Positions 29,204 to 43,450 of a DNA stretch of 64,000 nucleotides are shown here, piece after piece. The notes under the pieces were generated by a model. That model saw only the letters and a list, made by a program, of their open reading frames with translations, was not told the origin of the DNA and did no database searches. This DNA is from Crotophaga sulcirostris (Eukaryota > Chordata > Aves > Cuculiformes > Crotophagidae): the NCBI GenBank assembly GCA_013397455.1, contig VYZB01000225.1, forward strand, positions 57,717 through 121,716. Direction: 5' to 3'. Positions within the stretch are counted from its first letter, which is position 1, and the number at the start of each line of letters is the position of its first letter. The translations under genes and the position numbers were made by a program.

Positions 29204-29213
29204 CATATATATA
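29204..29213 (-). promoter_or_regulatory. ATH: TATA box of gene C
   Basis: TATATATATG on the minus strand, about 90 bases upstream of the exon 1 donor. The spacing matches that in gene A. Confidence 0.5.
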
Positions 29214-29230
29214 CTTTAAGTTGTATACCA

Positions 29231-32200
29231 TATACAGATTTTAGATTTCAGCGTCACGAAGGGGGAATGGTGTCAAATGAACTTGCCTAACTAATCATCT
29301 TGCACTATTTTTATCTCAAGAGAATACATACGATATTTGCAAATGAAACAAGATAAGTGGCAAGATAGGCGAAAAGGACAGAGTCCTATTAAATTTCTTC
29401 TGATTTAAGCAGAAAATACCAACTTCTCCATATGATGTAAGGCAGGAACAACCCCCTCCCCTCATCTTCTATGCTTGATCTGAGGAGTCAGATGAAATGA
29501 AGCACTACTAACTTCTGGAGAGATGCCTTTAATGAATGTTGAAGTGTGATAACTTGTTGTCTTATCTGTAGACGCTGCATGTGATAGAATTTCATCACTA
29601 GAGTGCTAAACAAACAACAAAAAAAATATCCTGTTCAAATATTTTTTGTGTAGCAAACCATTTAGGGAAAATGATAGTCGTGTTGTCTCCCAGAGTGTCT
29701 GATCTGTTGTTGTTTTGAAAAAAAAAAACCACACAGTGAATTTGTTGCTACAGGAGGTAAAATAATATGTCAATCCATGGGAACAGTTGGTTGGGGGAGG
29801 GTATTTTGTCTGGTATGTTTCCAGAGAAAATCTTAGAATTCTGCAAAGTTCTGACATCTTGTTTAGTCGCGTATGTATGAAGCAAAGGGGTTGTGATCTA
29901 CCCAGCTGTCTCTGAGAAAAAGCCCCTGAGCCCTACATGAAAGATCTTTGCTTTCAGAATGGAGAGAAAAATTTTGATAGCAGCATCACTGCAGGGAACA
30001 AGATGTGAGAAGTGTCTTTGCAATTTTGTAGCCTGGCTTTGATCTCTTTTAGATAAGTGATTATTTTTTGTTATTTTTTTGGCCAGTGCTGATTCCAAGT
30101 GTTCCTTCGTGCTGGTTACCTTTTAAATAGCATAAAAACGATTTGATCATCTCAGTTTCCTTTCCTGATCGTCCTAACCTGACTGGATGAGGACCCAGTC
30201 AGCGTGGCTCTCACGTGTGGCTGGAGACAGCAGAATAGTGAGAGACAAGGCTGACAGCAGAAGATGGCACTATGGCCAGGGGTAAGGGATGGCAAGGGAT
30301 GACAGTGCAGAGACTGTCTTAATGTCAGAAAGAGCATCAAGGAACCTTTTTTTCAGAAGCGTTTCCCTCTAAGATGGAAGGCAAACCTAGCCAAGCACTG
30401 AAGCCAATGACTAATAAATCCCAGTGAGAGGCTGAAAAGGCAGCAAGTGGGGGACCCATGAGACCTTAGTGCAGCCAACACTGTCAGCAACTGATGAAAA
30501 ACACTATTGCAAAGGATACTCTGAGTGGAGGAGGTGTTATCTCACTTACAGCATACATACATAAGAAAAATTATTGCTTCAAGGTATTTTCTTTTTAAAA
30601 ATTCTGCACTTCTGTCTTCCATGGAGAAGGTTCAGACACTGATAATTCTTGTGAGGGGAAGAACTGTTGGTTAAGAACGGCTGTGGATGATTTCTGCTTT
30701 CCCAGTTTTCTGAATGGGTTGTTGACCAGCTGACGCTGAAAAATTTCAAGAAGAATTTGATGGAGAGATATTCAATACTGCCTCTTGTTGCCACTGGTGA
30801 CATCTGGTAGAGGGGATACAAATATCACTTCCCCCCTGCCCCGAAAACTCTTCTAAGAAATTACTTTTATTCTACATGTGAAAAAATTTGCTCTCCCCTG
30901 TGCACACACCACCCTTTTCTCCCCTTCCAATTTGGAAAATTGCCTACATAGTGCCAACAACTGATGTGGAGTAAGTAGGGTGTACAACATAAAAACTGAT
31001 GGCATGATATGACCTAATGAAGCTAAGTTAAGAGGAAGGCCAAATTCTGCTGAAACTCTTGGACTGCAGGAATCTACATGGGAATTTGGGCTCTGGTGTC
31101 TGTTTCAGAGAACGCATTTGATTTTAGATGCAATGGCTTCTCATTTTGCCCAGAGCTAATTCCACATATGTTAACCCCTCGCCCCCACTCTTCCCTTTAA
31201 AAATAGCATTGATTGCTGTTATTTCCCTTAATGCCTGTGGACTGTTGCTATTAGTTTGAACTTTGTGTATGTGGTTCACAAAAGGATGTAGTCTTTAAAA
31301 GTGTGCTTTGTTTTTGAAGAGACTTGGACAGAATGAAACCTTTTGTTCTCTGAATGATTTATGGCTCTAGTCTGTTGAGGTGCATTCAGACTCCAGCAAA
31401 TTTTGGAGTCACTTTTGCAGTGAGACTGGAGGCACTAGGGATCCAGACATGCACTGGCTGGCAGGATGAAATGCACAGGGATCATGTAACTCTATTTACA
31501 ACCAGCCTCCAACAACCCTTTTATTTTCAAGCCCTACATTAGAGATTGCAAAAACATCTGTCTGGGCATTTTTACTTTCCCAAATCAAATAACTGTTAGT
31601 AACTTTCCAGCTGCCATCCAGCTTGGCAGGGGGAGGAACTGGGCAAATATTAAGAAGTAAAGAAAAGATGCCCCTTTCAGATTGTCAGGTTACCACTAAA
31701 AGAAGTTTTAAACCCTGGGACTTGAACATTACACTTCGCTCAGGTCTTATGGCCTTGTAGAGGACTCTGTAATGGAATGCTCCTCTTTTGTTGTTTTGCT
31801 CTTCCCATTTTTGGTCTTAACTTTTCCAACATCTGAAGTTGCCCCCTCAGGCTGAAAAGCTGTATTTTAGGTCATCAAAAGTTCTGTGATTCTTTTGTAG
31901 TGTATTCTTGTAATTCTTCTTCTCTTGAGTGCTGATATGAATTATATGTGCAATAGAATAACAAAAATGCACCAAACAGTTGTGAATGCCTACTTTAATT
32001 TAAATAAGTGTGATTTGCTGCCCTGGTATGTGTCTGAGAGAATTTTTCCTGAATGCCTATGACAGGGATATCAAGAGTCACCAGTCAATGAATAGAAATC
32101 ACTTTATATAATGTGTTTAACCTATTGTTAAATGACATGTGAATAGTGAAAGTGGAATATTCATGCAGCTTGTAATTTGATTTGGGAATATATGAGATGA

Positions 32201-35200
32201 AAGAAATTGTATGAATATAATTTAGTGTAATTGCATTAATGCATCATGCTTCTGTCATTTGAGGAATGTAACTCTTGCAGTGGTCTGGAAATATTTGTGA
32301 ATGCTTTTAGGTTTATATTACTTAATCTAATATCTTCAGACACCTTGTAACTACCTGCCAGTAAAATACTGAAAAAGGAAAATGCGAAAGCAGTTGCTAT
32401 GGGATGAAGAAGCTGTATATGGGAAATACACCAAATAACATCTGCTTTGTTTTTACAAACTTGAACGAATCACAAAAATTAGGTAATTTATTTTTCACCA
32501 GCTATCATTCTTCTGTCAAGTGGCTTTAGCCTCTGAGGTAGATTTTCAGATAGTCTAAGAATTTACAATGTAACTATTCCACTTCAAGTGCCCTTTAAAG
32601 TGCTAATTTACAAAATTTCTTCTGTCATATGTTTCTTACATGTGTAAAGGATAATTTTTAAGCCAATTGGATTGTTGACATAAATCAGTTTCTGGTTCTG
32701 TATATCTGAAATTTGCAAGAGTTTCCCCTCTGATTCCAAAATTTGAAAGGAATGTGATCCAGATGTATAACCTATGTAAAACCTTCTCAAGGTTGAGATC
32801 TGTTTCTGATTTCAGACTTTCCAATTCACCTCCGTGTCTGTTTCTGAGATTTTTTGTGCATTGATGCAGAAACAAGAAGGCTCTTTTCTTGAAGAAAGAA
32901 ATTCACATAGAATGGTTTCTGAAATGACAGATTCTTGGGTCTATTAAATCTGATACAATCATTCATAAATAGACAAAATATTTGAACCTCCAGATGACTC
33001 TATCCATAGTTTAAAAATCACATGCAGCAGGTGTCAGAAAGCTTATAGAATAAATAATTGTCCTACTTTAATTCTGAAGCAAAAAGCTTAGTGTTATTGG
33101 AAGTATCCTGATAAAATTGCCAATAAAAAGGTGTGTGGGGGATAATCATGTTCTTTAGGTAGGAAATAAAATAAATTCTGTCAACTTAAACTCTGTTTAA
33201 ATTGGAAGCAAAGATATATGCTGAAAACAGAAGTTGTAGTCAATATCTGATCTGCTATATTCTATGCTTGAGCTATGTTCTTCAGCTCCTGTTTGATAAC
33301 ATCCCTAAAGAGGGTCCTTGTTACAGGAATTGTAACATTTATCTGCAGGTTTACAATGCGTAGCCCTGTGCAGTCCTACTTCATGACTGTGGTTTATAAA
33401 CCTATAAATAATCATCAGTTGCAGCAGCCTTTCAAATATAGAAATGTTTGACATTAACTCAGATGTTCTTGAGCCAGTCTGTATATCCTTCTGTCCTTCT
33501 CACCCTGTGTAAACAGTGCATCCCACCAGAAACAGAAGCAAGTAAGAATTGGGTCATTATTTGAGCATATCCTAGTCTAGTGCTGATTGCTGAATAAAGG
33601 GTGCCTGTGATTCTTCTGGCAGAGCTGCTTGTCAAGGATGGAGATATTTCAAAGACAGAGATATTTCAAGGATATATGGGTTTCAAAAAACCCCAAATGC
33701 TAACTGACAGAAAGTTGACTCTTGGAGATGTTTTTTCTGTGCACAAGTCCCTACCCAATCTGATTTACAGGCACCCGGTGAGGTCTGACTTAACTGCCTG
33801 CTCCTCCCTTTCCTGAGATAAGGAACTGGTCCAAACTTGTCGCAGCTCCAGTCCAGCCTATGTGCTGGGCTTCTTTTCCATGGAAACCAGAGCAGGGTAA
33901 GGGGCTGATGTGTGGTTTTGGGTATTGTCCAAATGTGGAGTTTGTGTCTCCAGGGCACACACCCAGACTCAGGAACTCGGAAGCATTCCTTCGTCCTTCG
34001 TCAGACATTGCCAACACACAGCAAAGCACTGGCAATCGTTAGAATGAGGACTATTGAATAGTAAACTGAATTAATATGCAGATTGTTACTGCAGACATAA
34101 TGGTATCAGATAGGAAAGCATTAAGTCTTTACAAACAAGAATTCATCGAGCATTTGAGAGCTAAGCCTGGTTTAATCAAATGGTGCATCAATAAAGTGAT
34201 TCCACTGTTCAAATATTTAAGGACTCAGTGAGATGAAAAGACAGAATCGAGCATTGTTCTTCCTATACAGTGCTGCATTTGTGCTGTAGCTCTTGAGTAA
34301 TACCAGTGTCCAGATAGTCCAGAGATTTCAAGCTTTATTGTAAAGTATAAAACAACACAGACAGAAAATGTGAGTTCTTTTATTCATTTATGGACAAACC
34401 ACATTATATTCACTATGGCTTCTATTAGCAAATTCCTGCAGTCAGATGCAAAGTAAATCACTTCAAATCAGTTGCTCTGAATGAAAAAATAAATTTATTG
34501 TATTCTAGTGATAAATTCACATAGCAGTATTTGAATTGTAACGGCCTCCATTTGAGTTGAACTGTAGCACTGATTGCATTTTACTGAAAGGATGCGCTTA
34601 AAAAGGAATTTTACTAAATTGGAAACTGCAGGAGGAAAAGGCTGGGTGAATCTCTAGGACAGGAGGCCTGTCTCCTCCTGAAGAGAAACTCAAGTCTGAT
34701 TGTGACTCTTTAGGTGTCAGAGCAGAAAATGTCCTCAGAAATTGACCAGGAGCTCTTGCTCACACAGGGCGAGGCCTGCCAGCAGTAAACAGGGAGATGC
34801 TTGACTGCATCTGTTATTCTCTGAGACAACTTGCAGAGTAGCATTATAATACATAGACAATAAATAGGTGAACAAAGCTTCTGAGCTTCTTAGGTAAATC
34901 TTATAATTTTTGAAGGATTTGACTCATTTTTTACCTTTTGCATTTGGATGTATTGCATAGCAGCCTCCAGACATGAAAACCCAGGAGGTGAGAGCAGAAG
35001 GTATCTTGCTGATTCCTGAATTCCCCACATTGTCTTGTCCTTTTCTGAGTAGAGGTGGATGGAAGCAGACGTTAAGCAGAATAAATGCTCAAGTGCTTTG
35101 CTGAATTCTAAAAGTAAGGCCATTTTGCAAATATACTGTATGTCTTATACAATGCTGAGCCGGGCTGTACAAACAAGCAAGTTCTGGGCAAAATTTTGGC

Positions 35201-38200
35201 ACTTACACTTTTTGCTGGAATGTTAATTACTTCTGTGCACAATGTGATGTTACTGAAATTTGATTATCAAATGAAATATGAAGCCTTTACTAAGCAGTGC
35301 TCCAAAGCTGTTATCTCAGAATACCATGCTAAGGTAATTTCAGAATACCGAATCCCAGCTATTTCCTGAGAGTTACAGCTATATAAAACTTCACTTAACA
35401 GCAATGTTGAAAAATGCGTGCTAATCAGCATAGAAGATCTTCCCCATCACATAACCTTATAATTGATGGTGTCATCAACAGCAGAGACAGTCATTTAAAT
35501 TATGAATGATTCTGGTTATAAATGATGGAAATTTTGGGCATGGGAATTAAAGTATATGCATTATTAGAACTAGTAGAAGAATCCAAGTCATGCTTTGGAG
35601 AAAAGTACAAAGTTAGACATGGTTTAAAGTTCATAAATATTTGGGTAACCAAACATTCTATTAGATAGATACGCATTACAAAACAGATAGAGAAGCATCC
35701 ACTGAATAATGTTCGAAAGTTGTTCTAAGCCTTGTTGAAGTTGGTATATAAGGCCACCACTCTCAAACTAAAATATCTATAAGCAGTTATGTCAGTGCCT
35801 TTATGGATGCAGGCAGCTGAAATGACCAGCTTAATCTTTTTCAATCTGTTCCATTTTGACAGAGCTGGTCTAGGGAGCTTTCTGATGAGTAGTGACTCAG
35901 GTGGATCTCAGGAAGAGTGATTTCCTACATAAGGATGACCTGCTGATCTGGCGCATTTGCCTGAACATCTTCTATAATCACCTTTATTTGCAGAATGCAT
36001 TTCTATTTAGATGATGGGTATATGGACAGCATTTAACTAAGTGTTATTATATTAACAGAAAAAAGAAAAACATGGGGACTCAGCTTCTGCTGATATGGCC
36101 AGTAGGTCACTTTCCAAAAGGAGGATTTCCTTTGGGTGAGAGGAATTGAATTTCACCCAGGTTTAAAACTAGATGTATGAAAAACATGATCTGATAATCA
36201 GGCATCACTTTCACTGTGTCTTGGTGTCCTAATTCTGCCAGTTCTTCAGCAACTTGCTAGAGTTTTCCAAGGAAAACTGTGTAAACAATGACAACGGCAA
36301 AAATAGCAAGACGACAATTTGAGAAAAAAACGAAATAGTAAAATGGAAAATAAAAGTGCAATCTTTAGAGGTTAAAATTCTGCAACTCCCTTTCCACATT
36401 TGCTTTTATGCTATTCTGTTGAAGGAAGCATCCACAAACCTCCTGGAGACCACACTGTGGAATATCCCCTGTGTAGGGATGTTGCCTGTGAGGTGGGTTT
36501 TGACAGTGCTGACTCTGGGCTGGGCTGAGGCCATGGAGCTTTGGCTTTTGTTGTCTCAGCTTCTCCAGTGAGCCTGGTTAGGGCCTGTGGCAAATTGTGG
36601 AGCTTGCAGCTGGCTCTGCGCAGCACAGAAGCCCTCATCACACAGCCTCAGTCAGAAGTGCAGGGTGCCTCTAGGAAAGACATAGCCCAAAGTTCCGCTT
36701 TCTCAAAGAGCAAAATCTGTTTTGAGATACTGTCTCATTACATATAACTGAGAGGAGTTTTTCAACAGAGGAGAGTTTTTCCTGTTTATATAAAATAATG
36801 TGAGTAAGCCCTATTGAAATAGACCAGTGATTTGTTTCCCTAGAGTGATCTCCCCGTGCCTATTTCCAAGTGCAAGCAGTGGACTGTAGGCCAGCTGCTG
36901 CAACAGCTTTACAACCCTGCTATAAGCAGGAGGAGTAAGACTGAATATCCTAACCTACTTGCTTGTAATGACATGGACTTGATATTAAGAAATTCAGAAC
37001 TGAGCTAAGATAGTTACTAAATTGTCTGTGGATGAGAAATGATCACCGTTAAAAGCAACAAACATGAGTTTTCAATGTATGTCTCCTTCCTGATTATTTT
37101 GACGGGTGTTGTCTGATGAATTTGATAATTCAGCTTGTCCTCTACTGTTTCAGCTACTAAGGAAATTCCAGTTAGGAATGGATCAGATATCCTGTGTCTC
37201 AGCTGACCCAAAATCCCCATGATGGCTTTAGCACCATTCTTAAGAGAACCATGCAGACTTAGTGACTAGCACACTTGTTTACCTGCTTATGGATTTAATT
37301 TAAAGATAATGGCATCAATATTAGAAACCTCAGACTTAAAGGACAGTGTCTTAAGTATTCTTATTTTTTGCTGCTATTTAATGCAATTCATTAACAACAA
37401 TTAATTAAGTAGGAAATAAAAGAAGCTTGATGGATCCCTCTCTTTTGGGGGAAGTTCCACCAAAATTATAAGTGAAAAGTAGAAATCTTTCTAGGAGCTG
37501 TAAATGTTCTTTTTTTTTTTCCAAACTCTAGTCCATAGGGATCATGTGCCTTATTCCCACTGTGCTTATACTGAGTGAAGCTGAATAATACTATATTAAG
37601 AACCATCCAGTTTGTGCTGCTTCTCACAACACTAATGGTGTGGTCTTGATGCAAAGACAATGATACGAAATAGAAAAAGACCGTGACTACTACTCCAGCT
37701 CCAGTGTTTTCTAAAAGGACAGGCTCGCAGCAAGCTGAACAGACCTAGTTCGTGTTAAGACTGCTTTTATGGATCCCTGACAGGGTATAAAATTACAGAC
37801 TGGTCAATGCAGATAAAGCTGACACATGCTTTCAAGCACAGCGAGAGTTTAGGGCTATATTTAACAAAAACACTGAGTTCTGTGTTTGGGTAAAACACTG
37901 CGTCTGTGTCCAAAAGAGTCACTGGAATCCAGATTCTCTCCAGCTTCTCCTGTTGCTCGCATCCCGCATACTGGTCTCAAATTTTGTCAGATAGTGCTTG
38001 TTTGGGGAAAAGAGTATGGTTTTGAGGTAAATACATGGAAGATATTTTCTTTAAATGGATCCATTTTTAACCCTCAAGGACTTAGTTTCTTTTTTCCATA
38101 GTGTTGGTAAAAATACAGCACTGTATTTCCTTTCTTTTCATGCAGGTGACAAACTGGGGAGAGGGGATAAATTTTCTGATGATGCCTAGAGCACTTCTTT

Positions 38201-41200
38201 GCAACATAGCTAAAAGCACGTCTCCTGCACAGTGGGGACAAAACACCTGTTTTTGCCTTTATCTTATCATTGATACAATTAGTCTACTAGATTTAGGTTT
38301 TTGAAAGAGCTGCATACTGAATGCTGAATTTTGAAAGTCTCTGTAGATCACAGCAGAAGCTGCTATGGCACAGTGGAAAAGCTGGGCAAAGTGACCCTTA
38401 TGAACACTGAAAATTAGGCCCACTCCCCAAACAATGTAATGCACTGTCTGTATTGTGTCGACTTTTAAATATATGCAATCGATGTTCTAAAGTCCATTTC
38501 TTTGAATCATATGTGACAGGAATCTTTCCCTCGTGGTAGCAGCTATTTCTGTTCTGAGGAACGCTGAGCACTTTCCAGATCTTTCTGAGATAGTTTGCAT
38601 CATCTGACATTTCTGCAGGCAACGTTTGCTCAGTGGTGAATTGGATTGTAAATTGTACAGCTGCGAAGTTATAGGAAACAGGAGTCTTGGCAAATTGCTA
38701 AACAGAGCTCTGATAAGGAGTGAGTGGGAATTTAATGAATACGGATTGTGGGATCAGTCTCTTAATTAGTTTTGATTAGGGTAAAGTGCCTATATAATGG
38801 GAGTTTTTGTATTTCATTAATAAGTATGACAACACTGAAATTTATTACATGCTCCTATTTATACTCTTCTTTCTTTGCTTTTCAGTCTTCTCAAACTTCT
38901 GAGTTCCTCAGCATTTGAATTGTGGCCTTTTAACTTAGTATTTGTGTTTAAATCCTCCCAGCTAAACAACTTACAAAGAAATGATCTTTTGAAGTGAGTA
39001 GCACTTGGAAAGGATTTTCCCTTGGGTATGGAAAGGCAGGCTCTCTACGTGCGTGGTAGCTATGCCAAATCTTCCTTTCTGATTTTTTGTATTTATAGAT
39101 TTATGAGAAGACGATGCTTAGAGAATTGCACTTCTTAGCAACTGATAGTAATCAAGAGCTTTTATCCTGCGTTAAGGAATCCCTCTGCCCAGGAATAGTT
39201 TTTCTTGGCAAATGAATCTTGTTAAAATCTCAGTGTGTCTCACCCTGGATATCCCTGTGGCCTGTCCAAGACGAGCAATATCCCCGTGTCCTGCCTCTTT
39301 AGCCTTGCCAGTTCATATAGCACAGTGACAGTCACTTTGGCTGATGAGGGATGGGTATAGCCCTTTCGGGGGCTGCTGCTGTCATCTCTGCCTTGGCTAG
39401 AGAACAGATGAGATTGCAGAATGAAATTAACTTTCCCTTACAGGAATAAACGCAACACACAGCCTACACAGTGTTCCTGGGTCCAAGACAAGGAAATTCC
39501 ATGGCTTTTTACAAAGACTGGAGTAAGATTCAGTCTTCCAAGAAGAAAAATCATTTATAAATTATAGAGACAAACATATGATATTTGTAAATGCCTGCTA
39601 TAGAGACTTCCTGTTTCCATTGAAGTCAACGGCAAAATTCTCATTGACTTCAGTGCCAACAGAATCTGGACTGCAATAAGACAAATGTTTCCCATTAAAA
39701 TTATAATTAGCACTGGAAAGCTGCTTAATGAGGTGGATCTGATATCTACAGAAGCTGTGGATGAATAGTATGAATTGAATCTTTCTTTATTTCTCTACTG
39801 CTTTAATCTAAAACTAAAGAATGTCCTTGTTTTTACCAAGGTCTATAAATTTTTCATCCTGTACCTCATCGTGGTTGGAGCCATTGTAGTGTCTTTATTA
39901 GTGAAACCTACTTTGTGGACACTGTCAAAACAGTTGGAAGTTTCTTTTAAGGTGATGTTATGATCAGTCATATTCTTCAGAATATGAGCCGTATTCTTAA
40001 GTTTACTTTCCAGTCAAAAGAGGAACATTTCAACAGATGGTCAAAGACAGTAATTTTTAGTGTAATGAGGAAACAGACACTCTTGAGCCAGCAGTGGTGG
40101 CAGGAACCCCAGGAATGGCAGCAGGTTGGTATTTGGCTGAATAGTTCACATGAGCTGAGTTTGGGAGTAAGGATCTACTCTGTAGATCAACATCAAGTAC
40201 AGGACTGGACCCCTCTACTGTACATCCTGTAGTTCTGCCACCAGGTAACATCTGTCTTTATGTTTAAATCATTTACACTTGTCAGGGAGACATATACAAA
40301 TCCCAGGCTGGGATATCTGAATTCTATAATAGCTCTGATGTTGATGCTGAGCTTCTCTGTGGCCTGGGCAGTTCATATTTATGGTGTGCTTTCTGTCAGT
40401 GCCTCCCTGTGCAGTCTGCCACGTGCATCTAAGTCATAGGCTTTGTCCCTAAAAGAGGGTCAAGAACAACATCAAAGCCAAATTGCGATACCCCCTCACT
40501 GTGTGTACTAGAACCTCATGCTATAAACTGCTTCATTATGAGGCAGATGAATCTAGGAATCAGATCTTACTCAGTGTAAGTGTATCACAAAGTAGTTCCT
40601 ATCGGTTATTTAAGATGCTGCTTCCCTATAAGTAAAATATGGCTAATCAGTTTAATGACTTGAAAATGTGTTTTATGAACTTGTTAGTTACCATTAATTA
40701 ATTCTGGAGATGAAAAGTTGTACTTAAGTGCAGGTCAGTTCCTTTTTTTTTATTTCTTCTTTATTTTGATAAAACCAGAATTTGGCTTACATTAGTCATG
40801 AGTCCTTGCTTATCTCTGTTTTGACAGAACTTCTGCTGGAAGTCAATTGAAATTTTAGTTGATTTAGGGCTGCTTTATCGTATATTTGGTCCGTGTATGA
40901 ATTTTCCCAGTTATCAAGTTGGTGGTTTTATTTTAAACTGAAATAGTCCCCTCTTATCTGCTATGCAAGACAATATTAAGTGCCAAAACACTCAATTCTG
41001 AACAACAAAATTATTGGTATTTTTTCTAGACTTCATTTTATGCTGTACAGTTCATCTTGGGTAGGGGAGTAAAACAAATATTGTTATGGAGAGCAAAGAA
41101 ACAGTGCAAATATATTTATATATTTCTAATTTTGTCTTTGGGTGTTGAATTGCCCTGGGTTAAGTTGCATAATGATAAGTAAAGCAACTGGACACAATCC

Positions 41201-43119
41201 AGTGCAAAGTGATGCATGAAACCAGCACTTTTCCCCCCTAGCGTGTGAAAATTTGTATCAGCAAGAAACAGATAGTCTAACTTGCATGTAGCTGGAGAAC
41301 TGCCTGCGTTCTTTTAAAATGAATCATTCTTCAGTGCAGACACAAGATCCCCAGCTTGCTGAAGCTACGAAGTGACATGCTGACACCGGGCCGCGTTAAC
41401 CCTCCCTCTGCACCAACTCCTCTGGACCAACACAAGTCTCAAGTGGTGACCACAGAGGAGCTGTGCTCAAGGTTGTGGGGAGAGCGGTTATTGGGAGGTA
41501 TTCCAGCACAACCCTGCACAAATCCGTATTGGAGCCAGGGTTAGGTCTGAAATGTGCTAACAGCTTGTCACAAACCCAGTGCACCCAGCCCCTCATCACT
41601 GCTGCTCTAGCGTACGATCCCTTGGTGTGGCCTGGCTGCAGAACTCACCAGCCTGTCCAGCCACTTTTTGTTCAGAAGATGGGGCAGGGTGCTTCATTTT
41701 TAAGGAAAGGGCCAGTCATTCCTTTCCTGCTGGTAATCACTTATATCAGTCATTGGAGCAGTCAGCTGTGGAGTGTCCTGCTCTTACGATGGTCAGAGAA
41801 ACGCCGTCTGCTGGATAATCATTGCTGGAGCAGTAGAGGGATCAAGCCGGGCAAATTGACTGGTCTAACTCAAACCAAATCAGAAGGATAAATACTGTCT
41901 CCTCTAGCTTAGTTGAGGCGTTCAGCAGTGGCCCAGAGTTGTCTCACCAGGGACAATGGGGACAGTACCACCATTAACTGGCTCTGATGTTGCTGTGCTG
42001 CTGCTGGAGGGTGATACAGAGCAATGGCAGTGGATTTTCATTTGTCCCAGACATGCACCTGTCAGGCTTTCTAGGGATGTACCAGTCAACAACCATGGAA
42101 CCAGTCTTTGCAAAGGATGTGGCCACCATGTGTGAACTCATTAAACTCTACATCCACTTGGCAGTTAGTCCTTGCAGATTAGATTATTTTTGGAGCCCTC
42201 TGTGATCGTGGAGCAGGCAGGATTTGCCTAAGAGGAAATGTCATAAGAATAGGATGGAAAAGAAGAGTGAAGTCTGTTGCTTAAAGGCTGGTCCTGGAAG
42301 AGTAGAAGGGATAATGCACTAATCAAATTCTGACAAGGTATTAAAGAGACAAGAAGGGAAAGCATTTTTGAGCTGCTTGCACTAAAGCTGGATGCCTGAA
42401 AAATAAAGCAGGTCTTACGCATAAACATAATTTTGGTTTAGTTGACCTTACCCAGGGATAAGTCACACAGCTATTGCAGCCACAGACATCAGTGATGGTG
42501 ATGGTGATGCCAAGCAGTCAGGGGGACGGCCTGTTCTGAGATGAATTACAATATAAATAAATACAGATACCTAATTTTGCCCAGCTAGCATCAACACAAG
42601 TAGCACACGTTGTGTGTGATGCACCTTGACGTGACTGTGTGAATAAAGCAGGTAAAAGCAGGCCCTGCTCCTACAGAGAAATAGAAGTAGCAGGGGTGGG
42701 TAATGATAATCAAGAGCTGTTTAGGGAGAGCTTTTGGTCATGCTCGGTGAGGTTTAGTTGTCTTTCCTTCACTGTGACATTTATGTAAATATGTAAAGAG
42801 AATGGAGACTGAAGAGAAAGAAGTAGAAAGGAAGGAGGGAATAACCAAGGGACGGGCAAGTCACGAGTGTAACTGTGAACAAGATCTTGTCTTGTACTAC
42901 ACCTCCTAGGCTGCCTCACCTTTCTCCTTTTTTGCTTCTTTTGTCTGAGCTTGGCAGGAAGAATAGGACAGGTGTGGCAGGCCTGCAGATGTGACTTTAC
43001 AGGCTCTGGTGGGGCTGACATCAGAGTGTCAGGATGTCTCTTGACTCCTCCAATTTTCTTTCCCTTTCTATCTTACCTTACTGTGTGTTACACTTCATGA
43101 CACTTGTCAAAAAGTCAAG
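29231..43119. other. Gene-poor spacer, left part
   Basis: About 14 kb without a recognised exon or RNA gene. GC content rises locally at 41.35-42.2 kb, where several overlapping frames are open, but no protein or transposon family was recognised. A relic palindromic repeat lies at 39611-39671. Confidence 0.45.
39611..39671. repeat. Relic palindromic repeat (CATTGAAGTCAA / CATTGACTTCAG)
   Basis: CCATTGAAGTCAACGGCAAA is followed by TCATTGACTTCAGTG and an AGAATCTGGAC end. The two central words are near-perfect inverted copies. The pattern is a familiar MITE-like repeat of reptile and bird genomes, named here from memory only. Confidence 0.45.
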
Positions 43120-43450
43120 CCTTCAGCCGTGGGGGATTGGCCAAGGCCGATGCAGAAGCGGCTGCTGAAGGTGAGCGCAGGGCTGGTCGTGAGCCCCACC
43201 GTGTGGCTGCGGGGCTGCGGGGCTGCGGGGCTGCGGGGCTGCGGGGCTGCGGGCACGGCCCGGGGGCTCGGGAAAGGGCGCTCGGCGGTTCCCCCGTGCC
43301 AGGAGGCAGCAGGGCCGGAGGTGGGTTGGCTGTGCTCCCACAGAGCACACTGTCCCGCTGGCACGAGGCTGGGCTCTGCAGGGTGTGCACAAGCTCCCCG
43401 GGCAAGCTGGGCTGTGACCGGGCTGCCCCTCGACGCTCGGAGTTAGCTGG
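43120..43450. promoter_or_regulatory. CpG-rich patch with possible promoter and first exon
   Basis: GC-rich and CpG-rich against an AT-rich background. It carries an inverted CCAAT box (ATTGG, 43136-43140). Ten bases later an ATG (43150) opens seven codons, MQKRLLK, running directly into a good GTGAGC donor at 43171. This is the form of a first coding exon, but no downstream exon is identified. It may belong to a non-coding RNA or be an unmethylated regulatory patch. Confidence 0.3.
43205..43254 (+). repeat. 8-bp G-rich tandem repeat (CTGCGGGG), about six copies
   Basis: Near-perfect units of CTGCGGGG from 43207. The plus strand carries five runs of four G spaced by four bases, a strong G-quadruplex pattern. 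Confidence 0.9.
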
